A program made the position numbers and the translations under genes. The notes under the pieces are model-generated. The model was given only the letters and a program-made list of their open reading frames with translations, was not told the origin of the DNA and did no database searches. Source: Euptelea pleiosperma (taxonomy: Eukaryota > Streptophyta > Magnoliopsida > Ranunculales > Eupteleaceae). Taken from it: DNA of 64,000 nucleotides. The DNA lies in contig CM068545.1 of assembly GCA_035048495.1 (NCBI GenBank), positions 25,330,741-25,394,740 of the forward strand, read 5' to 3'. Shown here one piece after another: positions 48,044 to 60,800 of this stretch (position 1 is the first letter of the stretch; each line of letters begins with the position of its first letter).

Positions 48044-48369
48044 CGAGATGATCGGCATTGGAAACCAAAGAGCATAAATTTTTAAGTGAAAGAGAGACAT
48101 CATGAACGGCAGCGACAACAAGAAGCCTCATGCTTGTTCAAGTGTTGCAAATCAGGCGATAGGGGCGCTACGTCGGGGTCTTACTTGTGATGTGCTACAC
48201 TTTTTACCATCCCACTACTTGATGAACTTACATGCGGAAAGTCAGCCTGATATGCGGGGCCGTTTGATTTTTTCATCGCACTTCATGAATAGGCCCTTGT
48301 GTAAAAAAAATCGGATTTAAGCCCATGGATGGAAACAGTGCATAGTACATATAGTAAGCTTTTTTCCTC

Positions 48370-48650
48370 CCAAATTACAACGTTGCACTTCTTCAGGCCC
48401 ACTGACCCATGAATGTTTGGCCCAACATTGGTTGACCCACACACCAAAAACCAGCTTCACTGCTGACTTCCATGGGCTTCCAACTCTACCTATTATATAA
48501 TTATGCCCATGGTGAAAAAACTCAAATAGAATGGCTAGAAATCACCAATGAGGCTGATTTTTCGTGTGTAGGTCCACCAAATGATGGTCAGTGGGCCCGA
48601 AGGAGTGCAACTAGACCATCAAAGCGTGCCACGTGGCTTATTTGAGGTGT
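48370..48650. mobile_element. Palindromic MITE M1
   Basis: The left arm GTTGCACTTCTTCAGGCCC pairs with GGGCCCGAAGGAGTGCAAC on the right. It shares GAATGTTTGGCCCA and AAAAACCAGC with the MITE family that follows. Confidence 0.7.
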
Positions 48651-48719
48651 AATCATGGGTATTTGGGTTAATTAAGGAAATCAACGGATTATTTAAATAA
48701 ATTGACCAATGAATAGGAA

Positions 48720-48800
48720 TTACTAATCAGGATGTATTTTGGTATGTAGGTCCACTTATGGATGGGCCAAACATCCATAGGTTCTGACACAATAAAAATC
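48720..48800. mobile_element. Half-copy MITE M2
   Basis: Only the right half is present: ATTACTAATCAGGATG, TATGTAGGTCCACTTATGG, GGGCCAAACATCCATAGG. It directly abuts M3. Confidence 0.6.
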
Positions 48801-48801
48801 A

Positions 48802-49120
48802 CATCCCACGTGGCACACTCTTAGTGGACGCTGACCGTATGGATGTTTGGCCAGTCCCTTAATAGACCTCTAAACCAAAAATCAGCCTGATTAGTGATTT
48901 ATAAGCGATTTGATTGAAGTTATTTTCATGGGTTGGTTTTAACGATAATAATTCGAGCATTATTGCGCGTTATTTGGTTGCAAAGATCCAAAGGTTCTAA
49001 ATCACTAACCAGGCTGATTTTCAGTTTGCAGGTCCGCCGGGGGACTGGCCAAACATCCATACGGTCAGCGTCCACTAATAGTGTGCCACGTGGCTCATAT
49101 TGTGGGTTGTGAGTCTTGTG
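48802..49120. mobile_element. Palindromic MITE M3
   Basis: CACGTGGCACACTCTTAGTG...GCTGACCGTATGGATG is mirrored by CATCCATACGGTCAGC...CACTAATAGTGTGCCACGTG. The interior TCAGCCTGATTAGTGATTT and AAATCACTAACCAGGCTGA also pair. It is non-coding and forms a near-complete foldback. Confidence 0.85.
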
Positions 49121-49480
49121 ATCCGTTGTGAGAGAAGTTTTACTCGCCAAAACAGGGGTTTAGGCACTCCGCACGCCCCCTTCACACGGGCTTCACTCAC
49201 CTAGCTTCTCTCGTTAGATGCCCTGCGCCACCATCAGAAAAACACAAAACCCTGAAATCCCTCTTCCTCTTCTGAAACTCCTCTTCTTCTATCTCAACTC
49301 CCTCTCATTGCTTCTCTCTTCTCGAACCTCTTGCTCGTCCATCCCTACATAGTTCCCTACCCTCTCTCTAAACGAGCTGAGCTGTCCACCACTACTTCTT
49401 GAAGGAAGTGTTCACGCCTCTCTTGCACTTTAATCCACTTCTTTGCTGCAAAGAGGTAAGTACTTCATTCTTTTGATTCT
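49121..49480 (+). other. 5'-UTR-like exon with a GTAAGT donor
   Basis: CT-rich sequence with CCCTCTTCCTCTTCTG runs resembles a plant 5' UTR and ends CTGCAAAGAG|GTAAGTAC at 49456. No coding start follows in an open frame, and the next stretch is tandem repeat. It could be an orphan or captured 5' exon, or an upstream non-coding exon of YAO. There is no direct evidence for either. Confidence 0.35.
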
Positions 49481-49484
49481 TCTC

Positions 49485-50060
49485 TTGGTGCATTCTTGAT
49501 TTTTTTAGTTTTAGGTTTAGGCTTAAACCCTGTTATCTGTTGGAGAGTTTATTTTGATTTTTTTCGGTTTATAAAACCCTATTTTTGAGGTATATTCTAA
49601 ACCCTGTTTTGTATATTTTTCTTCATTCTTTTGATCCTTTTTTTTTTTCGTGTATTCTTAATTTTTTAGTTTTTTTTTTTAATTAGGGATAGGAACTCTG
49701 TTATTTGTTGGAGAGTTTCTTTTGATTTTTTTTGGGTTTATACGACCCTGTTTTTGAGGTTGTTAAAACCCAAATCCTTTCTAAACCCTTTTCTGAATTT
49801 TTTTGTTTGGTTTTTAGGTTTAGGTTTAAACTCTGTTATTATCGGATTTTTTTTTTTCAATCTTTTTTGGGTTTATAAAAACCTTTTTTTAATGTTTAGA
49901 AAACCCAGAGGTTTCTCCTCGACCTTTTCTCTTCTTCCTCCTTTCTGAACCCTGTTTTGGATTTTTTTTTCTATTTTTTTGGTTTTTAGGGTTAGGTTTA
50001 AACCCTGTTATTATTGGAGAGTTTCTTTTGATCTTTTTGAGTTTATGTACCCTAAATCTC
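49485..50060 (+). repeat. ~120-bp tandem repeat, intron-like
   Basis: Four to five degenerate copies built on TTAGGTTTAAACCCTGTTAT, GTTGGAGAGTTTCTTTTGA and GGGTTTATAAAACCCT. It directly follows the splice-donor-like site at 49456. Confidence 0.7.
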
Positions 50061-50436
50061 TTAGGGATTATTAGATTCCTTCTATTTATGTGTTCCTAAA
50101 ACTATATAGGGTTTATAAAACCTTGAATCCTATTAAAGATTACTTCAGCAAAGAGAGAGACCAATTAAATATTGACACAATCGCTTTTTACTATTTTAAT
50201 ACGGAGAAAAAAAATCCTCTATGATAGCCTAACAAAAATGGCTTATCAAAAAGAATTGTAAAAAAGTGATAATATATCTTGAGGAATGCTAGCAATCAAT
50301 CCTTTAGTGGAGTTGCACAAATGGAACCCTACAAAAGATGAGAAAAATTGTCTCGAAAACCACACATTAGAATTGAAATATAGTCATTGCGGGGTTGCAT
50401 ATGTCCAACTCTATTAAGGGGTTGCATATGTCCATA
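50061..50436. other. Unassigned non-coding interval
   Basis: No gene visible. The phrase GGGGTTGCATATGTCCA occurs twice near 50393 and 50419, a small direct repeat. Confidence 0.35.
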
Positions 50437-50690
50437 TTGACCATATGGATGTTTGGCCCATCCCTGGGTAAAAATCAGCCTTATTAGTGATTTCTACCCT
50501 TTGGATCTGAGTACCCCAAATAATGCTCGAAATCCACAGTTAAAAAATAAACCATAGAAAATACTCTTAATACTAATGTCAGGTTGAATTTTGGTATGTA
50601 AGTCCAGCTAGGGATGGGCCAAACATCCGTACGGTCGGTGGTCTCTAAGAGTGTGCCTCGTGGCTCATACTATGGTTCGTCATCAAGGTT
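50437..50690. mobile_element. Palindromic MITE M4
   Basis: CATATGGATGTTTGGCCCATCCC is mirrored by GGGATGGGCCAAACATCCG, with AGTGATTTCTACC and ACCATAGAAAATACTC in the core. It ends AGAGTGTGCCTCGTGGC. The left arm is truncated. Confidence 0.75.
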
Positions 50691-50811
50691 GATGGGGGCC
50701 TAGAATATTGCACACGCCGTCCCCTAGTACTACTTTAAAGCCAAAACCTAGGTTGGGGCATGCCCCCTCATACGGGCTTCACAAGACGCTCACTTTCACA
50801 GGTTGTTTAGC

Positions 50812-51150
50812 ACGCTGACATTGATGAGGGACCATAGTGTGAGCCACGTGGCACTCTTAAAGGCCATTGACTTTACGAATGATTGGCACATCCCTAGGTG
50901 GACCTACATACCAAATATCAGCTGGATTAGTGATTTCGAACCTTTGGATTACAGTACCCCAAATGATTCTCGCAATCCATGGTTAAAAATAAACCATAGA
51001 AAATACTCTAATCAAATGGATAGAAATTACTAATCAAATTGAATTTTGGTATTTAAGTCCATCTGGGGATGGGCTAAATATCCATACGGTCAGTGGTCTC
51101 TAAGATTGTGCCACGTGGCCCATATTGTGGCCTGTCATCAACATTGACGA
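50812..51150. mobile_element. Palindromic MITE M5
   Basis: The left end ACCATAGTGTGAGCCACGTG is mirrored by CACGTGGCCCATATTGTGG on the right. The core is close to M4 (ATGGTTAAAAATAAACCATA). It is the most complete of the small elements. Confidence 0.8.
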
Positions 51151-51352
51151 GGCCCCTATGATCACTCACGTGCTGCCCCTTAGTACTATAAACTTTAAAG
51201 CCAAAACCGGGGTTGGGGCATGCGCCCTCACGACCTGATTATTAAACGAATCCATAGGATGGACCTAAATCACTAGTCGGGTGCGATCATATCGGGTAAT
51301 CAAGTACCCATTGACATACGTTGCATGCGCGCTGTGTGCTGCCCTCTCCCAC

Positions 51353-51729
51353 TAGGGCTTGCAATGTATCGGGTTCAAGTTGGATTGGTATTGATCCGGT
51401 ACCAATCCGATGAGAAATCCAATTGATCCGGACCTGATCAGATCAATGAAATTCAGTCTTAGAACCGATCCGATATGATTAGATCAGTTTAGAGTCCAAT
51501 CCGATCTGATATATATATATAATACCTTTAGGCATATATTTAAAATTTTAAATACCTTTAGGTAATATCGGGTTAGTATCGAATTGGAACAATGTCGATC
51601 CTGTACCGATCCAACAAGAGGTCGGATCTGCAATATGTGATCCGGTACCTATCCAATAACGAAAAATAAGGTTTTTTTTTTTTACGTCTTATCGGATCTC
51701 CGGGTGGATCCAATCCATTGCTAGCCCTA
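51353..51729. mobile_element. hAT-type MITE 4, just upstream of YAO
   Basis: 377 bp with ends TAGGGCTTGCAATG / CATTGCTAGCCCTA and a perfect 8-bp target duplication TCTCCCAC (51345-51352, 51730-51737). The interior is rich in GATCCGGTACC / CCGATCCGAT motifs. It ends 144 bp before the YAO start codon, so it lies in the promoter or 5' UTR. Confidence 0.93.
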
Positions 51730-51873
51730 TCTCCCACTTTTCTCTTTACTACAAAAACCTCTCATCATTTCGAAAAACCAGAGTTAAACTCTAATACCCG
51801 CCTGTCAAAACATTATAATAGTTGACCTTTCTCGTTCGCTGTGGGCGTGTGTTTGTTCAGTTTTCTCTCGAGC
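51730..51873 (+). promoter_or_regulatory. YAO: YAO proximal promoter / 5' UTR
   Basis: CT-rich, no clear TATA box, as in many housekeeping plant genes. The transcription start is unknown and may lie inside or beyond the adjacent MITE. Confidence 0.35.
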
Positions 51874-54800
51874 ATGAAGAATCGTATCATCAAGAAGAAA
51901 CCTTTGATCTCCAAAGGGAATACCGATCAAAAAAAAATCTCCAAAGGGAATAGGAAAAACCCAAGATTTTCTCTAGATCAAGATTCTTTCTTTAGTCACG
52001 ATGCGAAGCGGAGAAGGAAGATTGATGAGGAGAATGGTATCATAGAAAGTGATGAAAGCGACGAGGATGAAGGTCACATTTATCAGGCCAATGGAAGAGA
52101 AGGAGAAGAAGAGGAGTCAGAATTTGCAGCAGAAACTGCTGATGAGAAGCGGCAGAGAGTTGCGAAGGCTTATTTGGAAAAGATTCGAGAGATTGCAAAG
52201 CGGGAGCAAGAAGAGGAAGAAGACGAAGAAGCTGATGAAGATGAGAAGAGAGGTCAACGCGACTCATTGGTCGCGGAGATGTTGCAACAGGAGCAGCTCG
52301 AGGAGAGTGGTCGGGTTCGGAGATTGATTGCGTCCGGGTACTGTTTCCAAAATCTTATTTTCGTTGAATTTTAGTTGTGTAAAGTGTTCCATTTCTTCTT
52401 TTTGAATCAGCGTAATTTCTAGTTCATTTTTTATATTTTCTTTTATCCAAATTTGTTTTGATTATAACTTTTAGATGGAAGATTTTGTTTGATCTTTGCA
52501 TTCATAAAACTTTCACAATTATTATCCATTTCGATGGTTCTTTCAAACTGAACTTGCACAACACTAGTAAGTGATTCAGTAAGTCAATTGTCCGCCAATG
52601 GTGCAATTCAGTTTAGAACATTGAGGCTGTGTTTGATTGGGCACTTTTCCAGGAAAACAAAACAAAAACCCGGAAAAGTGCTGTTTATGTGTGTTTGGTT
52701 TAGGGCATAAAAGTGGGTCCCACGGAAAATCCACTTCCTTTACCCCCATTTTAAAGGAAAACGACTTCCGCTACTCATAAACGGAAGTCGATTTTCAACG
52801 ATTGAGATATACACGTCTCTATATTTTAAAAGAGAAAAGCTCTCTACACTGTACATAAACTCTACTCTCCTCTCTCTCTCTGTTAGGGTTTTCTAGTTTT
52901 GCAAGATTAGGGTTAGGGTTTCGTTCTCAAATGGCTTCTTCTTCTTCTTTTGAGTCTTGATTGAGGGCTGAAGGAGGAGGAGGAGAAGCTTCAGAAGCTG
53001 CAATGGCGAATGATCAGCTTCTCCTCTATAGAGGACTGAAGAAAGCTAAGAAGGAAAGAGGGTGTACGGCCAAGGAGAGGATCAACAAAATGCCGCCTTG
53101 TGCCGTAGGAAACAGAAGCTCCATTTACAGCGGAGTTACTAAGTAAACCCCCCAAAACCTTGAAATTGGAGATTGGGGAAGAAGTGACAATCTTATGCTC
53201 AAAAGCCTAGATATTCGAAAAATTCTGTCTGGTTTCCTAAATTTATATTGCTATTTGTAGAGTCTTCTGTGACATGTTAGTTCCCCTTATGCTTTTTAGA
53301 CTTGGCATTTATTATAATTCTGCTGATAATACATGTAGTTAGATTCTACATTTGTTGTAAAAAAACAGAGTAAATTGTTTCATATTTCCATGCTTTAAGA
53401 TGCATGATTAGATCTTTCTTTTCCTGCATATCTAGATCTTTAGTGCTTTCCAGTTCCCACCCCACTTTTTTTCCATATTTCTGGTTTCACCGTTCATCAA
53501 GAATGCAAGATAATGAAATTTGCTGCATGCTTATATTCATTTGTGTATATCGGTAGCATTGTTTTTTTTTTTTTTTTTTTTTTAATCTTTTTCAAGTTTG
53601 GTTCTTCACAATTTTCAGTGTGCAAGTATATATATAATTGTTTGAGAAAATAAGAATGCATTTTTCTCACATTATTAACTGTTTTGTAGTATTATGCGAT
53701 AAAACCACAGTTTCTAACATGTATGTTGGGCACTTGGCTAGAACTCTCTTGCTACAATTACGCTTATAGCATTTTAGGGTCCTCCACTATCAAAAGCCTC
53801 CAATAAAAAAAAGACAAAGAAAGGTAGCTGCAGCTGCATATATGATGGATGTGAGAAGCTTTGGTTCATGAATGCAAGAATTGATTACGAACTTGCAAAT
53901 TAGTGAGGCCTTGCAGACAAGAGTTAACCCAGAAACTCTCAGATTCCTGAAAAATTTTGGGTTTATGTTAAGAATTCATGTTATTGAGAAATTGATTCAT
54001 GCTTAACAATGAAAAATGAATAATTCTAATACATTTGATGTTTTGCGTCTATATGGTCAGCATGTTCTTTCGATAAATTGCATTAGCCGTGTCATTTTGA
54101 ATGGAACATTTGTTACAATGTAGCTGCCTTTCCTTTCCTTATAAAAAAAGTAGTTGGCTTTCCTTCGATGTGGTGGTTGAATGTTCAGTCTGCATGGGGT
54201 TTACTTCATTCCTACTTGTCTAAATTTACATGACTTCCAAGATATCTGCCAATTCACATACCTTGAAAGCGTGTTTTCTCTTGGTACTTTGCTTTTGGTG
54301 GTTTTCATGTTAAGGTGGTATGGTTTGTTTCTGTTTAACGTATTTCTACTGCTTGATTTCCTTACTCTGATTTCTGAAAATCATTACCGTTTCTTATACA
54401 CTGTCACGCCCCGAATCCGGGCACCCAAATCGAACCCGAATGCCTATGGATCAGCCCGTTTACCCAAGATCTATGGTGTGATAAAAGTAAAATATTCCAA
54501 AAAATAAAGAAAACACCAAGATCACCGTCGTGATTGATGAAGAACAGTTCAGCTCCAATAGTCAAAATAATGCGGAAGCGTGAACAAGTTATTATAGTAA
54601 AATAACCAAAGTCAAAATCAAAGTAAAAACTTTTAATTTTTGTCAAAATCACTAATTAGGGTCTATAATTACTTAGAATTTATAGCAAACATCTTTTGTG
54701 AAAGCACTTAAGCCAGAACACTCGTTTACGATAGTTTTAAAATTTAATTTTTGCGGTTAAAAAAAAAACGATCAACTTTTGGTCAAAATTCAAAATATGT

Positions 54801-57800
54801 CAAAAAATTATTTTCTTCATGGGTTTTATTTAAAAAATCATAAGAAACAACTTTAACAAAGGAACTTCGGCCAAAAATTTCGTTTTATAATTCTTTTAGT
54901 AGTTTTACAATTATTCATAATTCTATAAAAGTGATCGGCAAAACTCAGTTGATTGATTTTATTCTGGTTTAGTCGCATGATTCGGGAGTCAATTCAAAAC
55001 AAAATCTAGCAAGTGATATATGCATTTCATAGTGCTCGAAATTTATGATTTTTCTATCAAATAATATAATATAGGTTCTATTTTACAAATAAAAGAAAAA
55101 GTCGAAATAAAATCAGAAATTATTAGAAATTCGTAACTGACAGTCAGTCAGTAAAAATGGTCTACAAGATAGCTCCGATTGAATTTGGTGACCCAGTATA
55201 TATTTCTAGAAAGCTAACTCGAAGACCCACGTATTTTATGTTCAACCAAAAGATAGATTTCCACTATAAGTAGGTTAAAAACTCAGTCGAAGTTGACTGT
55301 TATGTTCTGTATGGACAGGACAACAACTATGAAGTTCACTTTGAAGAGTTCCACATAACAGAAAACACTAAATTAAATTCTAAAAATATTCTGTAAAATA
55401 TTAGAACCAGTTCAGAAACATAACCCTTTGGAATCGCATTATTTGAATATCAAGAGAATATTTGACGAATATTCTCGTCCAAGACGTCGAGTAAATATGA
55501 GAAATTCGAAAATTTAGAAAAAATGTCAAAACGCCAATTAAAATATTTCGATCAATCCCAACATGAATAAATCATCTTTGAACATCCATAAACCTTAAGA
55601 AAAAAATAAAACAAAACAATCTTAATTCTCAAAATTCATTTTGTCCATGATGTCTTCCCCGTCAATGGTTCATCTTCATATTCTTTTATGAAATCTGAAA
55701 TTTTGTTCGGTATAAACCGTGAGCTTTCGCCCAGTACATTCCGCAGGATAATCACATGTTTGTAGTTCATTTAATTTAAACACATGCATAGATTAAGAGC
55801 ACATGTGATACAATAATAGAAATATGATAATGATGATGATCCGATTGAATGAACCCAAAAAAAAATACATTTCACACATTCCTATTTTTTCACAAGTCCA
55901 ACCCGTATGTTCTTCTGCAGGGGTTTGAGGTCTTTCACCCTAGGGCACTGAGCCCTTAATTCTTTTAGGGTTCTTCTGGGCCGTAGAGCCTATGAGCACT
56001 CCCAGCTAAATCAAATCATTCGGGCCGTAGAGCCTATGCGCACTCCCGACTAAGTCAAACCTTCGGGCTGCAGAGCCTATGCGCACTCCTGTCTAATACC
56101 TAACCCAAATGAGAATGCCTCATTATGATAATGAACAACATAATCATTTAACAAAATAATCAAAAGTATATGCCACGAAGATCTAAACTCATAAAATCAT
56201 ATAATAAGAATTTAAAATAAATGAATCACAAACTAGAAGAGAATATCCGTACCTATCTGGTTCTAGAACTTAGAGCTAGAACCTTCACCACCAAGAACAA
56301 GAAGAACTCTAGAGAGTTTAGAGAGCAAGAGAGAGCTCAAGAGAATTGGTAAATTGATATGAGGGCAGGGGGTCTTATTTATAATAGTTCATTGGGAAAA
56401 ACTTCTAAATATGAGCTTTATTGGTTTTAGCAAGTATATTTAAAACTTTATATTTTGTTTTAAAAATGATTTTCTTTTTAAAAGATTTTGTAGTTGATTT
56501 TCGTTACTTTAAAAGAGATGGTTTTTATAACCCACTAAATAGCTTATTTTAAGATTGGTATAGGCTAAAAATGGGCCTAAGGCCTATGGGTATTAAGTAG
56601 GCTTTAAATAAGATTATTTTTGGGCCTAAAAGATCTCTAAATTGGCCTGAAAGACATGCTCCAATAAATAAACTCAATCAACATGCAAACAAGTAAATAA
56701 TAATAAAACTTACCAACGATTACTCATTAAATTTATTAAAGATAATAAAAATTATTTAAAATATTTCTAATTTCAAGTTCTTTTTAAAATATAATATTTT
56801 TTTGTAAAATATTAAAATGTGATAAGAATCTCAAATGCTTCAATGGTGACAACGTGTTGATTAAAAATGGCAAGGTAACATTCGTCATTGAAAAATATTG
56901 TTATTTTTAAATTAATCCCTTATTTAAAATTATGATCTTAGTTAATTAAGTTTGTTATCCAGTACAATGTTCTTACATTACTATATACAAGTACACATGT
57001 ATGAACATCGGTTCTAGTATCATTATAATGAAATTCCCTATGTGTCATGATATAAATATTTTGTACTAAGTTCTCAAATTTATTTCTACGTGACATGATA
57101 GAATGTTCTAGATAAATAATAAGGTTAAAAAAATAATTCAGGATGCCAATTTTTACCATTTTATAATTAATTTACACTAATACCCCTGAATAAAAGTTAG
57201 GATATTACAACTTACCCCCCTTAAAAAAAATTCATCCCGAAATTTAGCATTCACTATTCTACCGCTGCACACTCTGATCCTAGATTTCTAAAATATTTTT
57301 ATTAGGTGTCAACTATAGTGTCACCTAGGTGTGTCGATAATGAAAAATTTAAATTATACGATGACCTTAATTAATTATTCAAGAATATATAACAGTTCTA
57401 CGTAAGATATTTAAGTTTATATGTGTCATCCTACATTTTTATGTCACTATGTTCTGATCTTATGATATACAATTAATCATACTCAAATAATGTAATTTGT
57501 CTTTGTATCTTTGTGTATTGAGATGTTTTGTTATCTTTCCACTGTTTGTTTTTTTTTTCCATTTTAGATATCTAGTTTTGTTAACTTGCGAGACACCAAA
57601 TGAGACCAGAATTTCAAACCTTGATCGTTGCAATCCAAAACTACTTGACTAGTCTAGGCCTAGCTATATTATATCTATGTTGAGGACGAAGGGATCCTAC
57701 TGCAGTATTGTACTGATTATGTTTCTAGCGGTAGTGCAAGCAAGGAGATTCATTACTTCACGTATCAACCCAATTGGGTAGTCCTAACCATCAAGAACTA

Positions 57801-60800
57801 GATTCTGGACCGTTGGCTATATTTTTGAACATATAGAAGAATGCAATGGTAGGATGATTTGGATCATTTAATTGGGTATTTTTTTTGTTTAATATTTTTT
57901 TTTCAGACTAGGAGATCTTCAGTTTGGGCATCAATTGAATGGATTGATCGATGAATTTGTGCACCATAAAAAATTAGGGTCCTTGTTGTATTAAAAGTAT
58001 AATGCTTCATGTGCATGCCATCATTCTCATTTCTACTTTCATTTAGTGAGAGATGCATCTCTGCTAGAAGATGTAAATTAGAGCTGAAAAACTCTTCTTT
58101 GCAACAAGCAGTGAAAGTATGAGAAGTTTTTTACATGCATGTATGTCATTCACATATTTATCATCTTCTATGCCATTCAGTTAGTGGTTCACAGGGTCCT
58201 CGATTTAGTTGATGACCCCGTGTGCCACATGGTACTCATCCATGTAATGCAGGGAAGGCACTCTATACTTAAGCATATGATACATTTTTTGTACATGTCT
58301 GTGTATTTAATTGGACCTTTAGATGCTTATGTAGTTTATTTAAACATGTTAGGGTTCAAAAGCCAGAAACTTGTGATGAATTTCGAGTACTAGTGAGGCA
58401 CCGTCAGTCTGTTACTGCTATAGCTTTATCGGAGGATGACTTGAAGGGTTTTTCAGCTTCAAAAGATGGAACAATTATCCAATGGGATGTAGATAGTGGG
58501 AAGAGTGAAAAATATGTATGGCCTAATAAGGAAATAATGAGCTCACATGGTGCAAAGAATCCACAGAATCCATCTACAAAGTGGAGTAAACATGTTTTAG
58601 CAGTAGCTGTTAGCTTTGATGGTCGATATCTGGCAACTGGAGGCCTAGATCGTCATGTTCATTTATGGGATACCCGTACGCGAGAGCATATTCAGGTAAA
58701 TCTTGGTTCATTTGCATTGGTGTAGAAAGTTATGTTGAATATTTTGGAGGCAATAGATTTGATAAATTGCAACTGCTAAGCTTCACAGACACTCCTGTCA
58801 AATTATTTTTGTGATCCCACTGTGAATAGTATACTGTAACAGTGGAGGACATCTGGAGCACCCGGGTAGACCATGAGGATGTTTTATCAACAGATATAAG
58901 TACATGTGGTGTATGTGTAGGGGGTTTGATGCACCTTTTGATGGGTCCTACCTGGGGATCTTCCACAGCAAAATTGACCTGATTGGTCAATCATTAGCAT
59001 CCGTTATATGGGCTCTTAGCCATATCCTTTTTCTGACCATAATTATCAATTTTTTTTTCTGACCATCTAAAAGAATGTGATGGAGACGATGGTTGTGGTC
59101 ATTGCATCAGGTCAGTTTCTGCTGTGGATATCTGTAGAGTGAACCCATCAAATGGTAGGTCCCTCTCCCCCTGCATTTCGAGACGTTGGCAAAGCTGTTC
59201 GTACACTGTCCTTATGTTCTACCAGCAGGTAGCTTAGGTATCTCATTATAGTGTAATGGCCTATGCACATGACACACTAATATATGCTTCTTGCATACCC
59301 GGCCATCATATCATAGTTGTTAAATTATTGCTTCTTACATTATATACTTCCTGAATGATCTTGTGATTTGACAGGCGTTTCCTGGTCACAGAGGACCTGT
59401 ATCATGTTTGACTTTTAGGCAGGGAACTTCAGAACTTATTTCTGGGTCCTTTGATCGAACAATCAAGTTATGGAATGTAGAAGACAGAGCTTACATGGAC
59501 ACATTATTTGGCCATCAGGGTGAAGTATTGACGGTTGATTGTCTAAGGAAAGAACGTTTGTTGACTGTTGGACGCGATCGGACAATGCGTCTGTGGAAGG
59601 TGAGAGCCATATTGTTTTTGTAGGTTTTACCACACCCAACGGTTTGAATGTGGAAACACCCATTTGGCATGGCGTTGTGAATCGGAGGATATTTTTTTCA
59701 CACGTGTTCTTTATGTATTACTGTGGAATATTGTAGTTGCCAGATTAGAACATGTGAAACTAAGTTGTAGAACTTGTATACCAAAGCCAAAGTGGCAAAA
59801 TCTGGAGAGGGTATGCATCAAACTAAACTTTGATGGTAGTTTTGTGGGTACACTTGGGCCCAGCTGTGGTAGTTGGGGGTGTGTTTGGAAACGACAAGGG
59901 GAAAGTTCTCAAAGCTTACTCTAATCCCATTGGTATTACTTATAAAAAAAAGCATACTCCATAGCTGATTCAAATAACTCGGGAGTTTAACCTCCTTCAA
60001 GGGCTTCGTATTTTGAAAACAAATTTGTGTGACCTCTAGTTGTGAAAGGGGTCTTGGCTCTTGCTATTAGATGGGGGATGAATGGAGAACTGGTAAAAGG
60101 AGGGCCTATTACATTTTCTCACTCTTAGAGATGCTAAGATATTACCGAGTACTGACAGATTGACTCTCTGTCTAGGAGTGGTGTAAATAGAAATGTTTTG
60201 TATACTGGGAATTCTTCTCCAGTCGCTGCATATTCTCCTTTTATTATATACTAATAAAACTACTCATAAAAGATTAAAATTAAAATATTTGGCTATGACT
60301 GAGTGATATTTAACATGAAACCCATACTGACGTCATGTTGTGTTGGCATGCTTACCCTAGGGAAGTTTGAATGATATGGGTAACATAGGTTGTATAGTCT
60401 TGCGTATTTGATTCTTTTGGAATTAAAATTTAAGGATATCTACTTTTTCAAACTTTTATGCTTCAATTACCGTTAATAGTTCCACTTGTTCCCAAATATA
60501 GGTACCAGAGGAATCACAGTTAGTTTTCCGTGCTCCGTCAACATCTTTGGAGTGTAGTTGTTTTATCAGCAATGATGAATTCTTATCTGGATCAGATGAC
60601 GGAAGTATTGAGTTCTGGAACTTACTGCGGAAGAAGCCTGCGTTTATTCTCAAAAATGCGCATGCTGCATTGGCTCCTCACAATGAGTTGGATACAATAG
60701 ATAACATGCTTTTCGACGGAGATAAAACAGGTAAAAAAGGTTTTCTCATTTCACCACTGGGAATGTTGCCTAGTTTTTGTATGACTAGACACCACACTGA

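Larger units (their letters stand above)
54402..57209 (-). mobile_element. Ty3/gypsy 3' LTR, 2.8 kb, antisense in YAO intron 1
   Basis: TG...CA unit: in + coordinates it begins TGTCACGCCCCGAATCCGGG and ends GATATTACA. On the minus strand it starts TGTAATATCC and ends GGGGCGTGACA, a form common in plant chromovirus-type gypsy LTRs. It is preceded on the minus strand by a polypurine tract (57210-57236), so this is the 3' LTR. It contains a TATA box at 56374-56386 and three ~45-bp tandem repeats at 55975-56095. The rest of the element is missing. Confidence 0.8.
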
